This document shows positions 10,483 to 19,977 of a DNA stretch of 38,709 bases, one piece after another. The position numbers and the translations under genes were made by a program. Within the stretch, counting starts at the first letter, position 1. Every line of letters starts with the position of its first letter. The notes below the pieces were generated by a model, which made no database searches, was not told the origin of the DNA, and saw nothing but the letters and a program-made list of their open reading frames with translations. Origin of the DNA: an uncultured Lachnospiraceae bacterium (GTDB lineage: Bacteria > Bacillota > Clostridia > Lachnospirales > Lachnospiraceae); NCBI GenBank assembly GCA_947624025.1, contig CANQIJ010000004.1, positions 1-38,709 on the forward strand. Reading direction: 5' to 3'.

Positions 10483-11601
10483 TCAAATTACGTATCTGTC
10501 ATTATGCTCCACTACGATCTCAATTCCATTTTCTCCCTTATGATAAGAATTCGCCCGTATCGTTCCCCTGCTTTCCACAATGCAGTTCTCGATATGCGTG
10601 TTGTCCCCTATATACACATCGTTGAGGATGATGGAATTCTTAATGTAGCAGTTATTGCCGATAAACGTCTTCTTAAAGATCACCGAATCCTCCACCTTGC
10701 CGTTGATGATACAACCGCTGGAGATCAGGCTGTTCTTAATGCTTGCACCCGTATTGTACTTAGCCGGCGGCAGGTCGTCCACCTTGGAGTAGATATCCGG
10801 ATACTCTCTGAAAAAATAATTTCTGATCTCAGGATTCAGGAAGTCCATATTGGTCTTATAATAATCATCCACCGATGCTATATTGCTCCAGTAATCCTTG
10901 ATCTTGTATCCGTATATTCTCTTCATGTTCTTGTAACGGATCAGGATATCCTTTACAAAATCATATCGGTCCTCCTCCGCGCATTTCTCGATCATCTCGA
11001 TCAGCTGACGTCTTCTGACTACATAGATACCGCAGGAGATCGTATTGGATTTGGCCACCACGGGCTTCTCCTCAAACTCTTCGATGCGGCACTCTTCATT
11101 CATCTTGATCGTACCGAATCTGTCTACGTTCACATCGGGCGCCATATCCTTGCAGACCACGGTGATATCGGCCTTCTTCTCGATATGATACTCCAGCACC
11201 TTGTTATAATCCAGCTTGTAGACACAGTCGCCGGAAGAGATCACAACATACGGCTCGTGACTGTTCTTCAGAAACGCCAGATTCTGAGCGATCGCATCCG
11301 CCGTGCCCCGGTACCACACGCTGCTCTCCGCCGTCACCGCCGGTGTGAACACGAACAGCCCGCCCTGCTTGCGGCCAAAATCCCACCATTTGGATGAGCT
11401 GAGGTGCTCGTTTAAGCTGCCCGCATTGTACTGGGTAAATACAGCCACCTTGTTGATATGGGAATTGGACATATTGCTCAATGCAAAATCAATACTGCGG
11501 TAGCTGCCAGCTATCGGCATCGCGCACACGGCGCGCTTCTGCGTAAGCTCCTTGATCCTCCGATTATTACCGCCCGCCAAGATAATTCCTATCGCTCTCA
11601 C
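10483..11601 (-). CDS. glgD: glucose-1-phosphate adenylyltransferase subunit GlgD
   Basis: Nucleotidyltransferase ([27 protein letters not shown]) with C-terminal left-handed beta-helix; GTG start overlaps the glgC stop (GTGA). Confidence 0.93.
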   Translation of the reverse strand: MRAIGIILAGGNNRRIKELTQKRAVCAMPIAGSYRSIDFALSNMSNSHINKVAVFTQYNAGSLNEHLSSSKWWDFGRKQGGLFVFTPAVTAESSVWYRGTADAIAQNLAFLKNSHEPYVVISSGDCVYKLDYNKVLEYHIEKKADITVVCKDMAPDVNVDRFGTIKMNEECRIEEFEEKPVVAKSNTISCGIYVVRRRQLIEMIEKCAEEDRYDFVKDILIRYKNMKRIYGYKIKDYWSNIASVDDYYKTNMDFLNPEIRNYFFREYPDIYSKVDDLPPAKYNTGASIKNSLISSGCIINGKVEDSVIFKKTFIGNNCYIKNSIILNDVYIGDNTHIENCIVESRGTIRANSYHKGENGIEIVVEHNDRYVI

Positions 11602-12872
11602 TGTTTATCACCTGCCTTAATCAAAGATTTACCGCCCGGAAGATTTCCGTTCACATAATCCTCCGCGCTTGTCTCGCCGAAAATGACCGAATTCTTTCCG
11701 ACGGTAATTCCCTTGGGGATAACGCTCTTCTCGCCAACCGCAACAATGCCGTGATTATAGATATGAGGATCGGTCTCATGCTCTGTCTCTTCCCCGATAC
11801 CGAGCTTGACGTCGTCGCCGACAACAACATTCTCTGCAATGATCGCCTTATACACTTCGCAGTTGCTGCCGATCTTCGTCTCATTCATGATGATGGAATC
11901 CCGCACGACCGTTCCCGCTCCTATCGTGACGCCGCATCCGATCACCGAATTATATACCTGCCCGTATATCTCCGATCCCTCGCCGATGATGCTCTTCTCT
12001 ACAAAGCTGTCGGACGACAGATACTGCGGCGGCAGGATCTCGCTTCTCGTATAGATCTTCCAGTATTCCTCATACAGATTAAACTCGGGAACCAGGTCGA
12101 TCAGCTCCATATTGGCTTCCCAGTAGGAATTCAGCGTCCCGACATCCTTCCAGTAACCGTTAAATTCATAGGCGTAAAGAGGTGAACCTTTCGCATGGCA
12201 GTACGGTATGATATGTTTGCCGAAATCGAGTCCCGGCTGCTCGGCGTTGGTGAGCAGCGCCTCCTTCAATGTGTTCCAGCTGAATATATAGATACCCATA
12301 GAGGCGAGATTACTTCTCGGGTTCTCCGGCTTCTCTTCAAAATCAACGATCTTATGATCCTTATCCGTGATCATGATACCGAAACGCTTCGCTTCCTCCA
12401 TCGGAACCGGCATGACCGCAATGGTCACTTCCGCGCCGTTCTGTTTATGGAAATCAAGCATGACCTCGTAATCCATCTTATAAATATGGTCTCCCGAAAG
12501 GATCAGGACATATTCGGGATTAAAGCTTTCCATATAATCCATATTCTGGTAGATCGCATTCGCCGTACCCGTGTACCACTCACTGTTAGCGCTCTTCTCG
12601 TAAGGAGGAAGCACCGTCACACCGCCGATATTCCTGTCCAGGTCCCACGGAATACCGATCCCGATATGCGTATTCAGCCTGAGCGGCTGGTACTGTGTCA
12701 ATACGCCCACGGTATCGACACCCGAGTTAATACAGTTGCTGAGCGGAAAGTCGATGATCCTGTATTTACTGCCGAAGGATACGGCGGGCTTGGCGACCTT
12801 CGATGTAAATACACCCAATCTGCTTCCCTGACCGCCAGCTAAGAGCATGGCAATCATTTCTTTTTTGACCAT
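11598..12872 (-). CDS. glgC: glucose-1-phosphate adenylyltransferase
   Basis: [46 protein letters not shown]; start MVKKEM preceded by AGAGGTGAT. Confidence 0.96.
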   Translation of the reverse strand: MVKKEMIAMLLAGGQGSRLGVFTSKVAKPAVSFGSKYRIIDFPLSNCINSGVDTVGVLTQYQPLRLNTHIGIGIPWDLDRNIGGVTVLPPYEKSANSEWYTGTANAIYQNMDYMESFNPEYVLILSGDHIYKMDYEVMLDFHKQNGAEVTIAVMPVPMEEAKRFGIMITDKDHKIVDFEEKPENPRSNLASMGIYIFSWNTLKEALLTNAEQPGLDFGKHIIPYCHAKGSPLYAYEFNGYWKDVGTLNSYWEANMELIDLVPEFNLYEEYWKIYTRSEILPPQYLSSDSFVEKSIIGEGSEIYGQVYNSVIGCGVTIGAGTVVRDSIIMNETKIGSNCEVYKAIIAENVVVGDDVKLGIGEETEHETDPHIYNHGIVAVGEKSVIPKGITVGKNSVIFGETSAEDYVNGNLPGGKSLIKAGDKQ

Positions 12873-13232
12873 CCTTATCACCTCTTGTTTCTAAAAATTT
12901 TTATATAAAAAATATAAATTCAGAATATAACTGGTTACTTTTATAAATTATACCACAGTCTGCTCGGAAAGTGAATATTATTTACAAATTTATTCCGATG
13001 CTGCTCTCTATCTTGTGTTAATAATATACAATATTTTGTTGCCGTTAGCAATATATTTGTTAATATTTAACATATTTTGTGTATTGCCAAAAAATATTTT
13101 TTCTCTGCGCCGCCGTGATCCGCATCATGAAACCCCCGCCGCCGCCATTTCTGATAAATGATATTGGTTTTTTCATGTAAAATGAGTATAATACTATTGA
13201 TAACGATGAAAATAAGGAGATATCCATTATCT

Positions 13233-14615
13233 ATGTATCAAATCAAATTCGACGATCCGATCCATATCTATTTCATCGGCATCGGCGGGATCAGCATGAG
13301 CGGTCTGGCGGAAATACTGCTGTCCGAGCATTTTCGGATATCCGGTTCCGACCGGGCGCCCTCCGATCTGACCCGCCGGCTGGAGGAAAAAGGCGCGGTC
13401 ATACACTACGGACAGCGCGCGGAAAACCTCACCCCGGACATCGATCTTGTGGTGTACACAAGCGCGATCCGGCCTGACAATCCGGAGATGCTCGCGGCCG
13501 GGGATCTCGGGATCGCCACGCTGACCAGAGGACAGCTCTTAGGACAGATCATGAAGAATTACAAGATGCCCATCGCCGTCAGCGGCACCCACGGCAAGAC
13601 CACGACCACTTCCATGATCTCCCAGATCCTGTTAGACAGCGGCGATGATCCCACTCTGTCCATCGGCGGGATCTACAGACCGATCGGCAGCAATATCCGC
13701 ATCGGCACATCCGACCGTTTTGTCACGGAGGCCTGCGAATACACCAACAGCTTCCTGAGCTTTTATCCGAAGATCGGGATCATACTTAATATAGAAGAAG
13801 ACCATCTCGACTTTTTCAAGGACATTAACGATATACGAAGCTCCTTCCATCGGTTCGCCGGGCTTCTCCCCGCTGACGGGGCGCTGATCATCAACGGCGA
13901 TATCGACCGCTGCGACGAGATCACCGCAGACCTTGCATGCAGGGTCATCACCTACGGTTCTTCTCCCGGCTTCGACTATTATCCCCGGGGTATCACTTAC
14001 GACGAGACGGGTTGTCCTCTTTTTCATCTTATGCGAAGGAACGGAAAAGAAGAAGTATTTTCTCTGCGAGTGCCCGGCGAACACAATGTGTATAACGCCA
14101 TAGCAGCGATCGCGCTGGCGGATCTTCTCAAGATCCCCGGAGAGATCAGCGCGAAGGCTCTGATGCACTATAACGGCGCGGACAGACGTTTTGAATACAA
14201 GGGTACGGTAAACGGCGTCACCGTTATCGACGACTACGCCCATCATCCCACGGAGATCAGAGCGACTCTTAAGGCCGCACAGAACTATCCCCATCGGAAA
14301 AAAATATGGTGCGTCTTCCAGCCCCACACCTACACCCGCACCAAGGCCTTCCTGGATGACTTTGCCGCGGCGCTCTCTCTCGCCGACGAGATCATCCTCG
14401 CCGATATCTATGCTGCCCGAGAGAAGGATACGCTGGGTATCAGCTCGCAGACCCTGCAGGCCAGGATCCGGGAAAACGGACACAGCTGTTACTACTTTGC
14501 GTCTTTTGAGGAAATAGAGGATTTCGTTCTGACAAATTGCACAAAGGGTGATCTGTTGATAACTATGGGGGCGGGCGATGTAGTAAAAATCGGCGAAACC
14601 ATCCTGCAGAGATGA
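13233..14615 (+). CDS. murC: UDP-N-acetylmuramate--L-alanine ligase
   Basis: IHIYFIGIGGISMSGLAEILL; AVSGTHGKTTTTSMI; VIDDYAHHPTEI. Confidence 0.97.
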   Translation: MYQIKFDDPIHIYFIGIGGISMSGLAEILLSEHFRISGSDRAPSDLTRRLEEKGAVIHYGQRAENLTPDIDLVVYTSAIRPDNPEMLAAGDLGIATLTRGQLLGQIMKNYKMPIAVSGTHGKTTTTSMISQILLDSGDDPTLSIGGIYRPIGSNIRIGTSDRFVTEACEYTNSFLSFYPKIGIILNIEEDHLDFFKDINDIRSSFHRFAGLLPADGALIINGDIDRCDEITADLACRVITYGSSPGFDYYPRGITYDETGCPLFHLMRRNGKEEVFSLRVPGEHNVYNAIAAIALADLLKIPGEISAKALMHYNGADRRFEYKGTVNGVTVIDDYAHHPTEIRATLKAAQNYPHRKKIWCVFQPHTYTRTKAFLDDFAAALSLADEIILADIYAAREKDTLGISSQTLQARIRENGHSCYYFASFEEIEDFVLTNCTKGDLLITMGAGDVVKIGETILQR

Positions 14616-14624
14616 TTATTCACA

Positions 14625-14734
14625 ATATCCACAGACGGCGGCGGAAATAATCCCCATCGCCCTGTGGATATTTCTGTGTAAAACCTTTTAAGGTTTTATG
14701 GAGGATCTTGGGATCACGCTTTTTCTTATCCACA
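14625..14734. promoter_or_regulatory. cluster of DnaA-box-like nonamers upstream of dnaD
   Basis: ATATCCACA (14625-14633, +), TGTGGATAT (14663-14671, same 8/9 site inverted), TTATCCACA (14726-14734, 9/9). The first two also form the arms of a hairpin after murC. Confidence 0.45.
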
Positions 14735-14864
14735 TTTTTCTCTCCGAACCCCCGTTTCGTTTATGGCAGTTTGCCTATTTCATTTTAAAAACCGCTATGC
14801 TATAATTTAGCATGTGCTCGCTTGTGTGCATATTTTGTTTTGCGGGGAACCGGGGTGGTATTGT

Positions 14865-15917
14865 ATGAGTAATTTAAGGATCTATCAGGATAATTATGTG
14901 AATTCTACGGTTATTTCCAACCGTTTTATCGATGAATATATGGCTTCGGCGAACGACGCCCAGTTAAAGATCTATCTCTATCTGATCCGCATGATGAGCG
15001 CAAGGCTTTCCACCAGCATCTCCGATATCGCGGACAAATTCAATTATACCGAGAAGGACGTGATGCGCGCTCTCAAATATTGGGAAAAACAAAAGCTATT
15101 GACTCTGGAATGCGATGAGCACAAAAACGTTACCGGCATTCATCTGCTTGATTTCGCGCCGTCCTCTCCGTCTGTCACCGATGTGCCCGTACCGGCAGTA
15201 TCCGTGACGGGTGCCGCGCCGTTTGCGGCCGTCGTTCCCATCTCGCCCAGAGAAGGAACGTACGTCAAGCCCAATTATACAACGGACGAGCTGAAGGCTT
15301 TTAAATCAAACGAGGAGACCGCGAGGCTTCTGTTTGTGGCGGAGCAGTATCTGAAGAAAACGCTGAGCCCGAACGATGTGCGCACGATCCTGTTCATCTC
15401 GGACAAACTGGAGTTCTCCGAAGACCTGATCGACTACCTGATTCAATACTGCGTGGACAGAGACAAAAAGGATATGCGTTACATAGAAAAGGTAGCTATC
15501 AGCTGGGCGCAGCAGGGCATCACGACCCCGAAGCAGGCTGCGCGCCTTGCCGGAAAATATGACAAGTCCGTGTATGACATTATGAAGGCGCTCGGCAAGA
15601 ACGGTGCGCCCACCCAGGCGGAGGCCGGCTACATCAAACGCTGGACGAAGGAATACGGTTTTACACCGGACGTCATCTACGAAGCCTGTGAGCGGACCGT
15701 ACTGGCTACGGACAAGCACCGGTTTGAGTATGCCGACAGCATCTTAAGCAGCTGGTATAAGGCAGGCGTTCACCATAAGAGCGATATCCGTCCGCTGGAC
15801 GAGCAGTATAAGAAGACGAAGACGACCGGGACAGTTACCGGCGCCAACGCTTTTAACCAGTTTAAACAGAACACTTACGACTTCGATGTTCTGGAGCGGG
15901 AGCTGTTAAGCAACTAG
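14865..15917 (+). CDS. DnaD domain-containing replication protein
   Basis: DnaD-like C-terminal repeats (YGFTPDVIYEACERTVLATDKHRFEYADSILSSWYKAGVHHKSDI); followed by a dnaC-type loader. TATAAT upstream near 14799. Confidence 0.9.
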   Translation: MSNLRIYQDNYVNSTVISNRFIDEYMASANDAQLKIYLYLIRMMSARLSTSISDIADKFNYTEKDVMRALKYWEKQKLLTLECDEHKNVTGIHLLDFAPSSPSVTDVPVPAVSVTGAAPFAAVVPISPREGTYVKPNYTTDELKAFKSNEETARLLFVAEQYLKKTLSPNDVRTILFISDKLEFSEDLIDYLIQYCVDRDKKDMRYIEKVAISWAQQGITTPKQAARLAGKYDKSVYDIMKALGKNGAPTQAEAGYIKRWTKEYGFTPDVIYEACERTVLATDKHRFEYADSILSSWYKAGVHHKSDIRPLDEQYKKTKTTGTVTGANAFNQFKQNTYDFDVLERELLSN

Positions 15918-15940
15918 AAGATCTGACAAGGAGCGCTACA

Positions 15941-16912
15941 GTGTCACTGACAAATGCACAATATGATATGATCATCCATCAGTATGAGAGGAAGCAGATG
16001 AAGAGCAGACGCGATGCACAGAAGCGGCTGGCTTATGTCTATGAGCATATCCCCTCTTATCGTGAGCTGGACGAGTCCGTCGCTTCCGTTTCCGTTGCGC
16101 AGGGCAGAAAAATGCTTGAGGGCGATCCCGAGGCACTGGAGGATCTGCGCGATTCTCTTGCGGAATTATCCGGGCGCAAGGCGCAGCTATTGGAGGATCA
16201 CGGCCTGCCCGCGAACTATCTCGACCCCGTCTATGAGTGCCCGGACTGCAAGGATACCGGATATGTCGACGGACAGAAATGCCATTGCTTTAAACAGGCC
16301 ATGATCACACTTCTCTATGAGCAGTCCAATATACGCGAAATGCTGCGCACCGAGAATTTTGACGCTCTTTCCTATGAATTCTACGAAGGCGAGGATCTGT
16401 CGCGTTTTAAGAACGCAGTGAATACCTGCCGGAATTTTATCAAAAATTTTAATTCTGACTATCATAATCTGTTTTTTTATGGTACAGTGGGTACGGGGAA
16501 ATCATTTCTATCCGGCTGCGTTGCCAAAGAACTGATCGAGCGCGGACACTCCGTAATCTATTTTAGTGCGACCGGTCTGTTCGACCTGCTGTCCAGAACC
16601 TCCTTTGACTACAGGAGCAGGGACGAGCTGCGTGAGACCTACGCCGATCTCTATCAGTGCGATCTGCTCATCGTGGACGATCTGGGAACCGAGCTCACCA
16701 ACCAGTTTGTGGCGTCTTCACTCTTTTCCCTCCTGAACGAGCGGCACATGGGAAAAAAGGCGACCGTCATTTCCACAAACCTGTCTTTAGAGGAATTGAG
16801 GAACAGATATTCCGAGCGTATCTTTTCACGCATCACCAGCAACTATGAAATATGCAAACTGTCCGGACAGGATATCCGCATCTGCAAGAAAAGAGCGATG
16901 AACAGAAAGTGA
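15941..16912 (+). CDS. ATP-binding protein, DnaC/DnaI-like helicase loader
   Basis: CPDCKDTGYVDGQKCHC zinc-finger-like motif; Walker A YGTVGTGKSFLSG; Walker B LLIVDDLG. Confidence 0.93.
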   Translation: MSLTNAQYDMIIHQYERKQMKSRRDAQKRLAYVYEHIPSYRELDESVASVSVAQGRKMLEGDPEALEDLRDSLAELSGRKAQLLEDHGLPANYLDPVYECPDCKDTGYVDGQKCHCFKQAMITLLYEQSNIREMLRTENFDALSYEFYEGEDLSRFKNAVNTCRNFIKNFNSDYHNLFFYGTVGTGKSFLSGCVAKELIERGHSVIYFSATGLFDLLSRTSFDYRSRDELRETYADLYQCDLLIVDDLGTELTNQFVASSLFSLLNERHMGKKATVISTNLSLEELRNRYSERIFSRITSNYEICKLSGQDIRICKKRAMNRK

Positions 16913-16921
16913 GGAGCATCT

Positions 16922-18109
16922 ATGGCCAAGCGCGAAGAAAAAAGGAATCTTGAAACCATTCCGGTAGGTTCCCTCGGTATCATTCCGATGGAAGGATGCC
17001 GGTCCTTAGGTGAAAAAGTCGACTACTATCTCGTCAAATGGAGAACCGAACGAGAGAGCGAGCACAAGGATTCACTTGCCTTCTCCGGTTATCAGCGCGA
17101 CTCCTATATATTAAAGGCGGATGTGCCAAGATTCGGTTCCGGCGAAGCCAAGGGCGTCATCAGACAATCGGTCCGCGGTTTTGACCTGTATATTCTGGTG
17201 GATGTGGCAAACTACAGCCTGACCTATTCCCTGTGCGGGCACGAGAACCATATGTCGCCCGACGACCACTATCAGGACCTGAAACGTATCATCGCTGCCG
17301 TGGGCGGTAAAGCAAGGCGCATCACCGTCATCATGCCCTATCTGTATGAGAGCAGGCAGCACAAGAGGACCGCAAGGGAATCTCTGGACTGTGCGCTTGC
17401 CCTTCAGGAAATGGTCAGCATGGGGGTAGACAATATCATTACCTTTGATGCGCATGACCCCCGTGTGCAGAACGCGATCCCTCTGCACGGTTTTGAGACG
17501 ATACAGCCCGCTTACCAGTTTATCAAGGGACTGCTCAGCCATGTAAAGGGCTTAAGGATAGACGCCGATCATATGATGGTGATCAGCCCCGATGAAGGAG
17601 GCATGAGCCGCGCGATCTATATCGCCAACGTCCTGGGACTTGACATGGGTATGTTTTACAAACGGCGTGATTATGCACAGGTCGTTGACGGCAGGAACCC
17701 CATTGTGGCGCATGAATTCCTGGGCTCCAGCGTGGAGGACAAGGACATGATCATCATTGATGACATGATCTCGTCCGGCGAGAGCGTTCTCGAGGTGGCA
17801 TCGGCTCTCAAGGAGCGCAAGGCCAACAGGATCTTTGTTTTCTCCACCTTCGGTCTTTTCACCGCCGGCCTGGACAAGTTCGACAAGGCGTACGCCGAGG
17901 GAACGATCACGCGTGTGCTGACGACCAACCTGATCTACCAGACACCGGAGCTTCTTTCCCGGGAGTGGTACATTAACTGCGACTTAAGCAAATATATCGC
18001 TTATATCATCGATACGCTGAACCACGATTCTTCCATCAGCGATCTGTTAAATCCCGTGGAGCGTATCCAGTCGATCGTGGCAAGGTATCACGCGGGGGAG
18101 TTGGAGTGA
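16922..18109 (+). CDS. divergent ribose-phosphate pyrophosphokinase
   Basis: PRTase-type PRPP loop MIIIDDMISSGESV; YLYESRQHKRTARESLDC and TFDAHDPRVQN resemble Prs motifs. Confidence 0.88.
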   Translation: MAKREEKRNLETIPVGSLGIIPMEGCRSLGEKVDYYLVKWRTERESEHKDSLAFSGYQRDSYILKADVPRFGSGEAKGVIRQSVRGFDLYILVDVANYSLTYSLCGHENHMSPDDHYQDLKRIIAAVGGKARRITVIMPYLYESRQHKRTARESLDCALALQEMVSMGVDNIITFDAHDPRVQNAIPLHGFETIQPAYQFIKGLLSHVKGLRIDADHMMVISPDEGGMSRAIYIANVLGLDMGMFYKRRDYAQVVDGRNPIVAHEFLGSSVEDKDMIIIDDMISSGESVLEVASALKERKANRIFVFSTFGLFTAGLDKFDKAYAEGTITRVLTTNLIYQTPELLSREWYINCDLSKYIAYIIDTLNHDSSISDLLNPVERIQSIVARYHAGELE

Positions 18110-18224
18110 CCTTATTTCCTATGCTGCTTTTGTTTGGGATATAGGGACCGATCCTGCATATAATATTATTACTGAATATTACTTTCCTGAGCAATCATCC
18201 TCCGGCAAGTCAATGCCGAATAAC

Positions 18225-18253
18225 TTGACAAGCCGATTTTGCCATGATATAGT
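18225..18253 (+). promoter_or_regulatory. strong sigma-70/sigma-A promoter
   Basis: TTGACA (18225-18230), 17-nt spacer, TATAGT (18248-18253); predicted TSS near 18260. Confidence 0.85.
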
Positions 18254-18259
18254 GATTTC

Positions 18260-18325
18260 AGTGATCGTGTTGCGGAATACCTGCGAGGCCCGCAACCTGA
18301 GAAAGCCCCTAAGGGGGCTTTCTTG
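18260..18325 (+). ncRNA. candidate structured RNA upstream of the Abi_2 gene (abiF-RNA-like)
   Basis: GTTGCGG(18269-75)-AATACCTGCGAGGC-CCGCAAC(18290-96) stem-loop, then GAAAGCCCC-TAAG-GGGGCTTTC (18301-18322); consensus promoter at the 5' side. Confidence 0.7.
18301..18322 (+). terminator. terminator/attenuator-like hairpin between the small RNA and the abi ORF
   Basis: 9-bp perfect stem, TAAG loop, weak following U tract (TTGCATATT). Confidence 0.65.
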
Positions 18326-18343
18326 CATATTAGGAGAATTTTT

Positions 18344-19294
18344 ATGTGTACTACAAACGACAAACCGTTTTTAACTTATGAACAACAGTTGCAAAAACTA
18401 TCTGACAAGGGGCTGGCAATCCCCAGTCACGATCAGGCTGTAGAACTCCTGAAAAAACACAGTTATTTTGCCCTCATCTCAGGCTACAAAAAACCTTTTA
18501 AATCCAAAAGCGGCATATATAAACCGAATACCGGTTTAGACGACATTTATTCTCTCTATACCTTTGATGATACTTTGAGAACGGTTATCTTACGCAATAT
18601 TTTGAAAGTAGAAAAGCATATTAAATCGCTCATATCCTACTCTTTCTGTGAAACTTACGGCGAAGACCAACAACAATATCTCAATGCAACAAAGTATAAC
18701 TATACTCCCTCTAACCAGGCAGATATCAATGATCTGATAGGTCGTTTGTCCAAAATCGCTTCCGATCCTAAGGATTATTCTTATATACAACATCAGCAGC
18801 GTAATCATGGAAATATTCCGCTATGGGTCATGATGAAAGCCTTAACTCTGGGAACCGTATCAAAGTTCTATAGTTTTCTGCCCCAAAACATTCAAGCCAA
18901 AGTGAGTATTGAATTCCAGTATATCACTGAAAGCGACCTTGTCCGCATGTTGGATCTGCTTGCCCGCGTCCGCAATGTATGTGCGCACAATGAGCGCTTA
19001 TTCAACTATCGCTACAACAAAGGTTCTATTCATGACACATACATACATCAATATCTGCATATTCCCAGGCGAAACGTTCAATATGCCAAAGGAAAGCAAG
19101 ACTTATTTGCCGTGATCATAGTACTGAAATATCTTCTGAGTTCTGAAGATTTCTCACAATTTGTAACTGACATCAACGAGGCGCTCAGTACTCTTCTGCA
19201 ATCCACACGGCAGCTCCAAAGAGCCCAAATGTATAAATATATGGGATTTCCGGATAATTGGATGGAAATAAAGGATGCCCCTTACTCCGCTTGA
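18344..19294 (+). CDS. Abi family protein (Abi_2; AbiF/AbiD-like HEPN protein)
   Basis: KPFLTYEQQLQKLSDKGLAIPSHDQAVELLKKHSYFALISGYKKPF N-terminus and HEPN motif ARVRNVCAHNERLFNYR; ATG at 18344 preceded by AGGAGA. The track's TTG 18323 start lies right at the hairpin edge. Confidence 0.92.
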   Translation: MCTTNDKPFLTYEQQLQKLSDKGLAIPSHDQAVELLKKHSYFALISGYKKPFKSKSGIYKPNTGLDDIYSLYTFDDTLRTVILRNILKVEKHIKSLISYSFCETYGEDQQQYLNATKYNYTPSNQADINDLIGRLSKIASDPKDYSYIQHQQRNHGNIPLWVMMKALTLGTVSKFYSFLPQNIQAKVSIEFQYITESDLVRMLDLLARVRNVCAHNERLFNYRYNKGSIHDTYIHQYLHIPRRNVQYAKGKQDLFAVIIVLKYLLSSEDFSQFVTDINEALSTLLQSTRQLQRAQMYKYMGFPDNWMEIKDAPYSA

Positions 19295-19317
19295 CCCCTT
19301 TCTTTGCAATATTTGCT

Positions 19318-19346
19318 TTTCTTTTTGCAGCATGCTATAATCGAAA
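19318..19346 (+). promoter_or_regulatory. putative promoter of queT
   Basis: TTGCTT-N17-TATAAT upstream of the riboswitch; coordinates approximate. Confidence 0.6.
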
Positions 19347-19385
19347 TGTTGATTTCCCGCAGACGCACAGTTTTTCAGGAAACAC

Positions 19386-19427
19386 GGTGAGTTCGAGACC
19401 TTCCTCACCTAAAACAAAACTAAAGGA
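19386..19427 (+). promoter_or_regulatory. preQ1-I riboswitch
   Basis: P1 GGTGAG/CTCACC, loop TTCGAGACCTTC, A-rich tail TAAAACAAAACTAAAGGAG that includes the queT SD; immediately upstream of queT. Confidence 0.85.
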
Positions 19428-19432
19428 GACAA

Positions 19433-19951
19433 ATGAATATGAGAAACAAGAATGTATCATTTCTGACACGGGCGGCTATGATCGCCGCCATCTATGTTAT
19501 ACTGACTTTTCTCGCCAACGCTTTTGGACTTGCCAACTATGCGGTCCAGGTCCGTTTCTCGGAAGCCCTCACGATCCTGCCTTATTTTACCCCCGCCGCG
19601 ATTCCCGGCCTCTTTATCGGCTGTCTGTTAAGCAATATCCTGACAGGCTGTGCGCTGCCCGATATCATCTTCGGCAGCCTCGCGACACTCTTAGGCGCGC
19701 TCGGCACTTACACGCTTCGCAAGAGAAAGTGGCTTGCTCCTGTCAGTCCGATCATCGCCAACACGATCATTGTGCCGTTAGTGCTGATCTACGGCTACGG
19801 GCTTATGATCGAGGGCCTGTCCGTTCTGCAGTGCTTCGGCTATTACTGTCTGACCGTCGGCGCAGGCGAGGTCATCTCCTGCGGTATCCTCGGCATGCTC
19901 CTTCTTTTTACCCTTCAAAAATACAGAACAAGGTTATTCCCGGACATCTGA
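19433..19951 (+). CDS. queT: QueT family queuosine precursor transporter
   Basis: RAAMIAAIYVILTFLANAFGLANYAVQVRFSEALTILPYFTPAAIPGLFIGCLLSNI; preQ1 riboswitch context. Confidence 0.93.
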   Translation: MNMRNKNVSFLTRAAMIAAIYVILTFLANAFGLANYAVQVRFSEALTILPYFTPAAIPGLFIGCLLSNILTGCALPDIIFGSLATLLGALGTYTLRKRKWLAPVSPIIANTIIVPLVLIYGYGLMIEGLSVLQCFGYYCLTVGAGEVISCGILGMLLLFTLQKYRTRLFPDI

Positions 19952-19977
19952 CGGTGTGCGTAAGATGCCGACACAGA

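Noticed and set aside
10123-11397. 424-aa plus-strand ORF antisense to spoVG/glgD
   Set aside because: Overlaps confident genes; His/Ile-rich antisense artefact.
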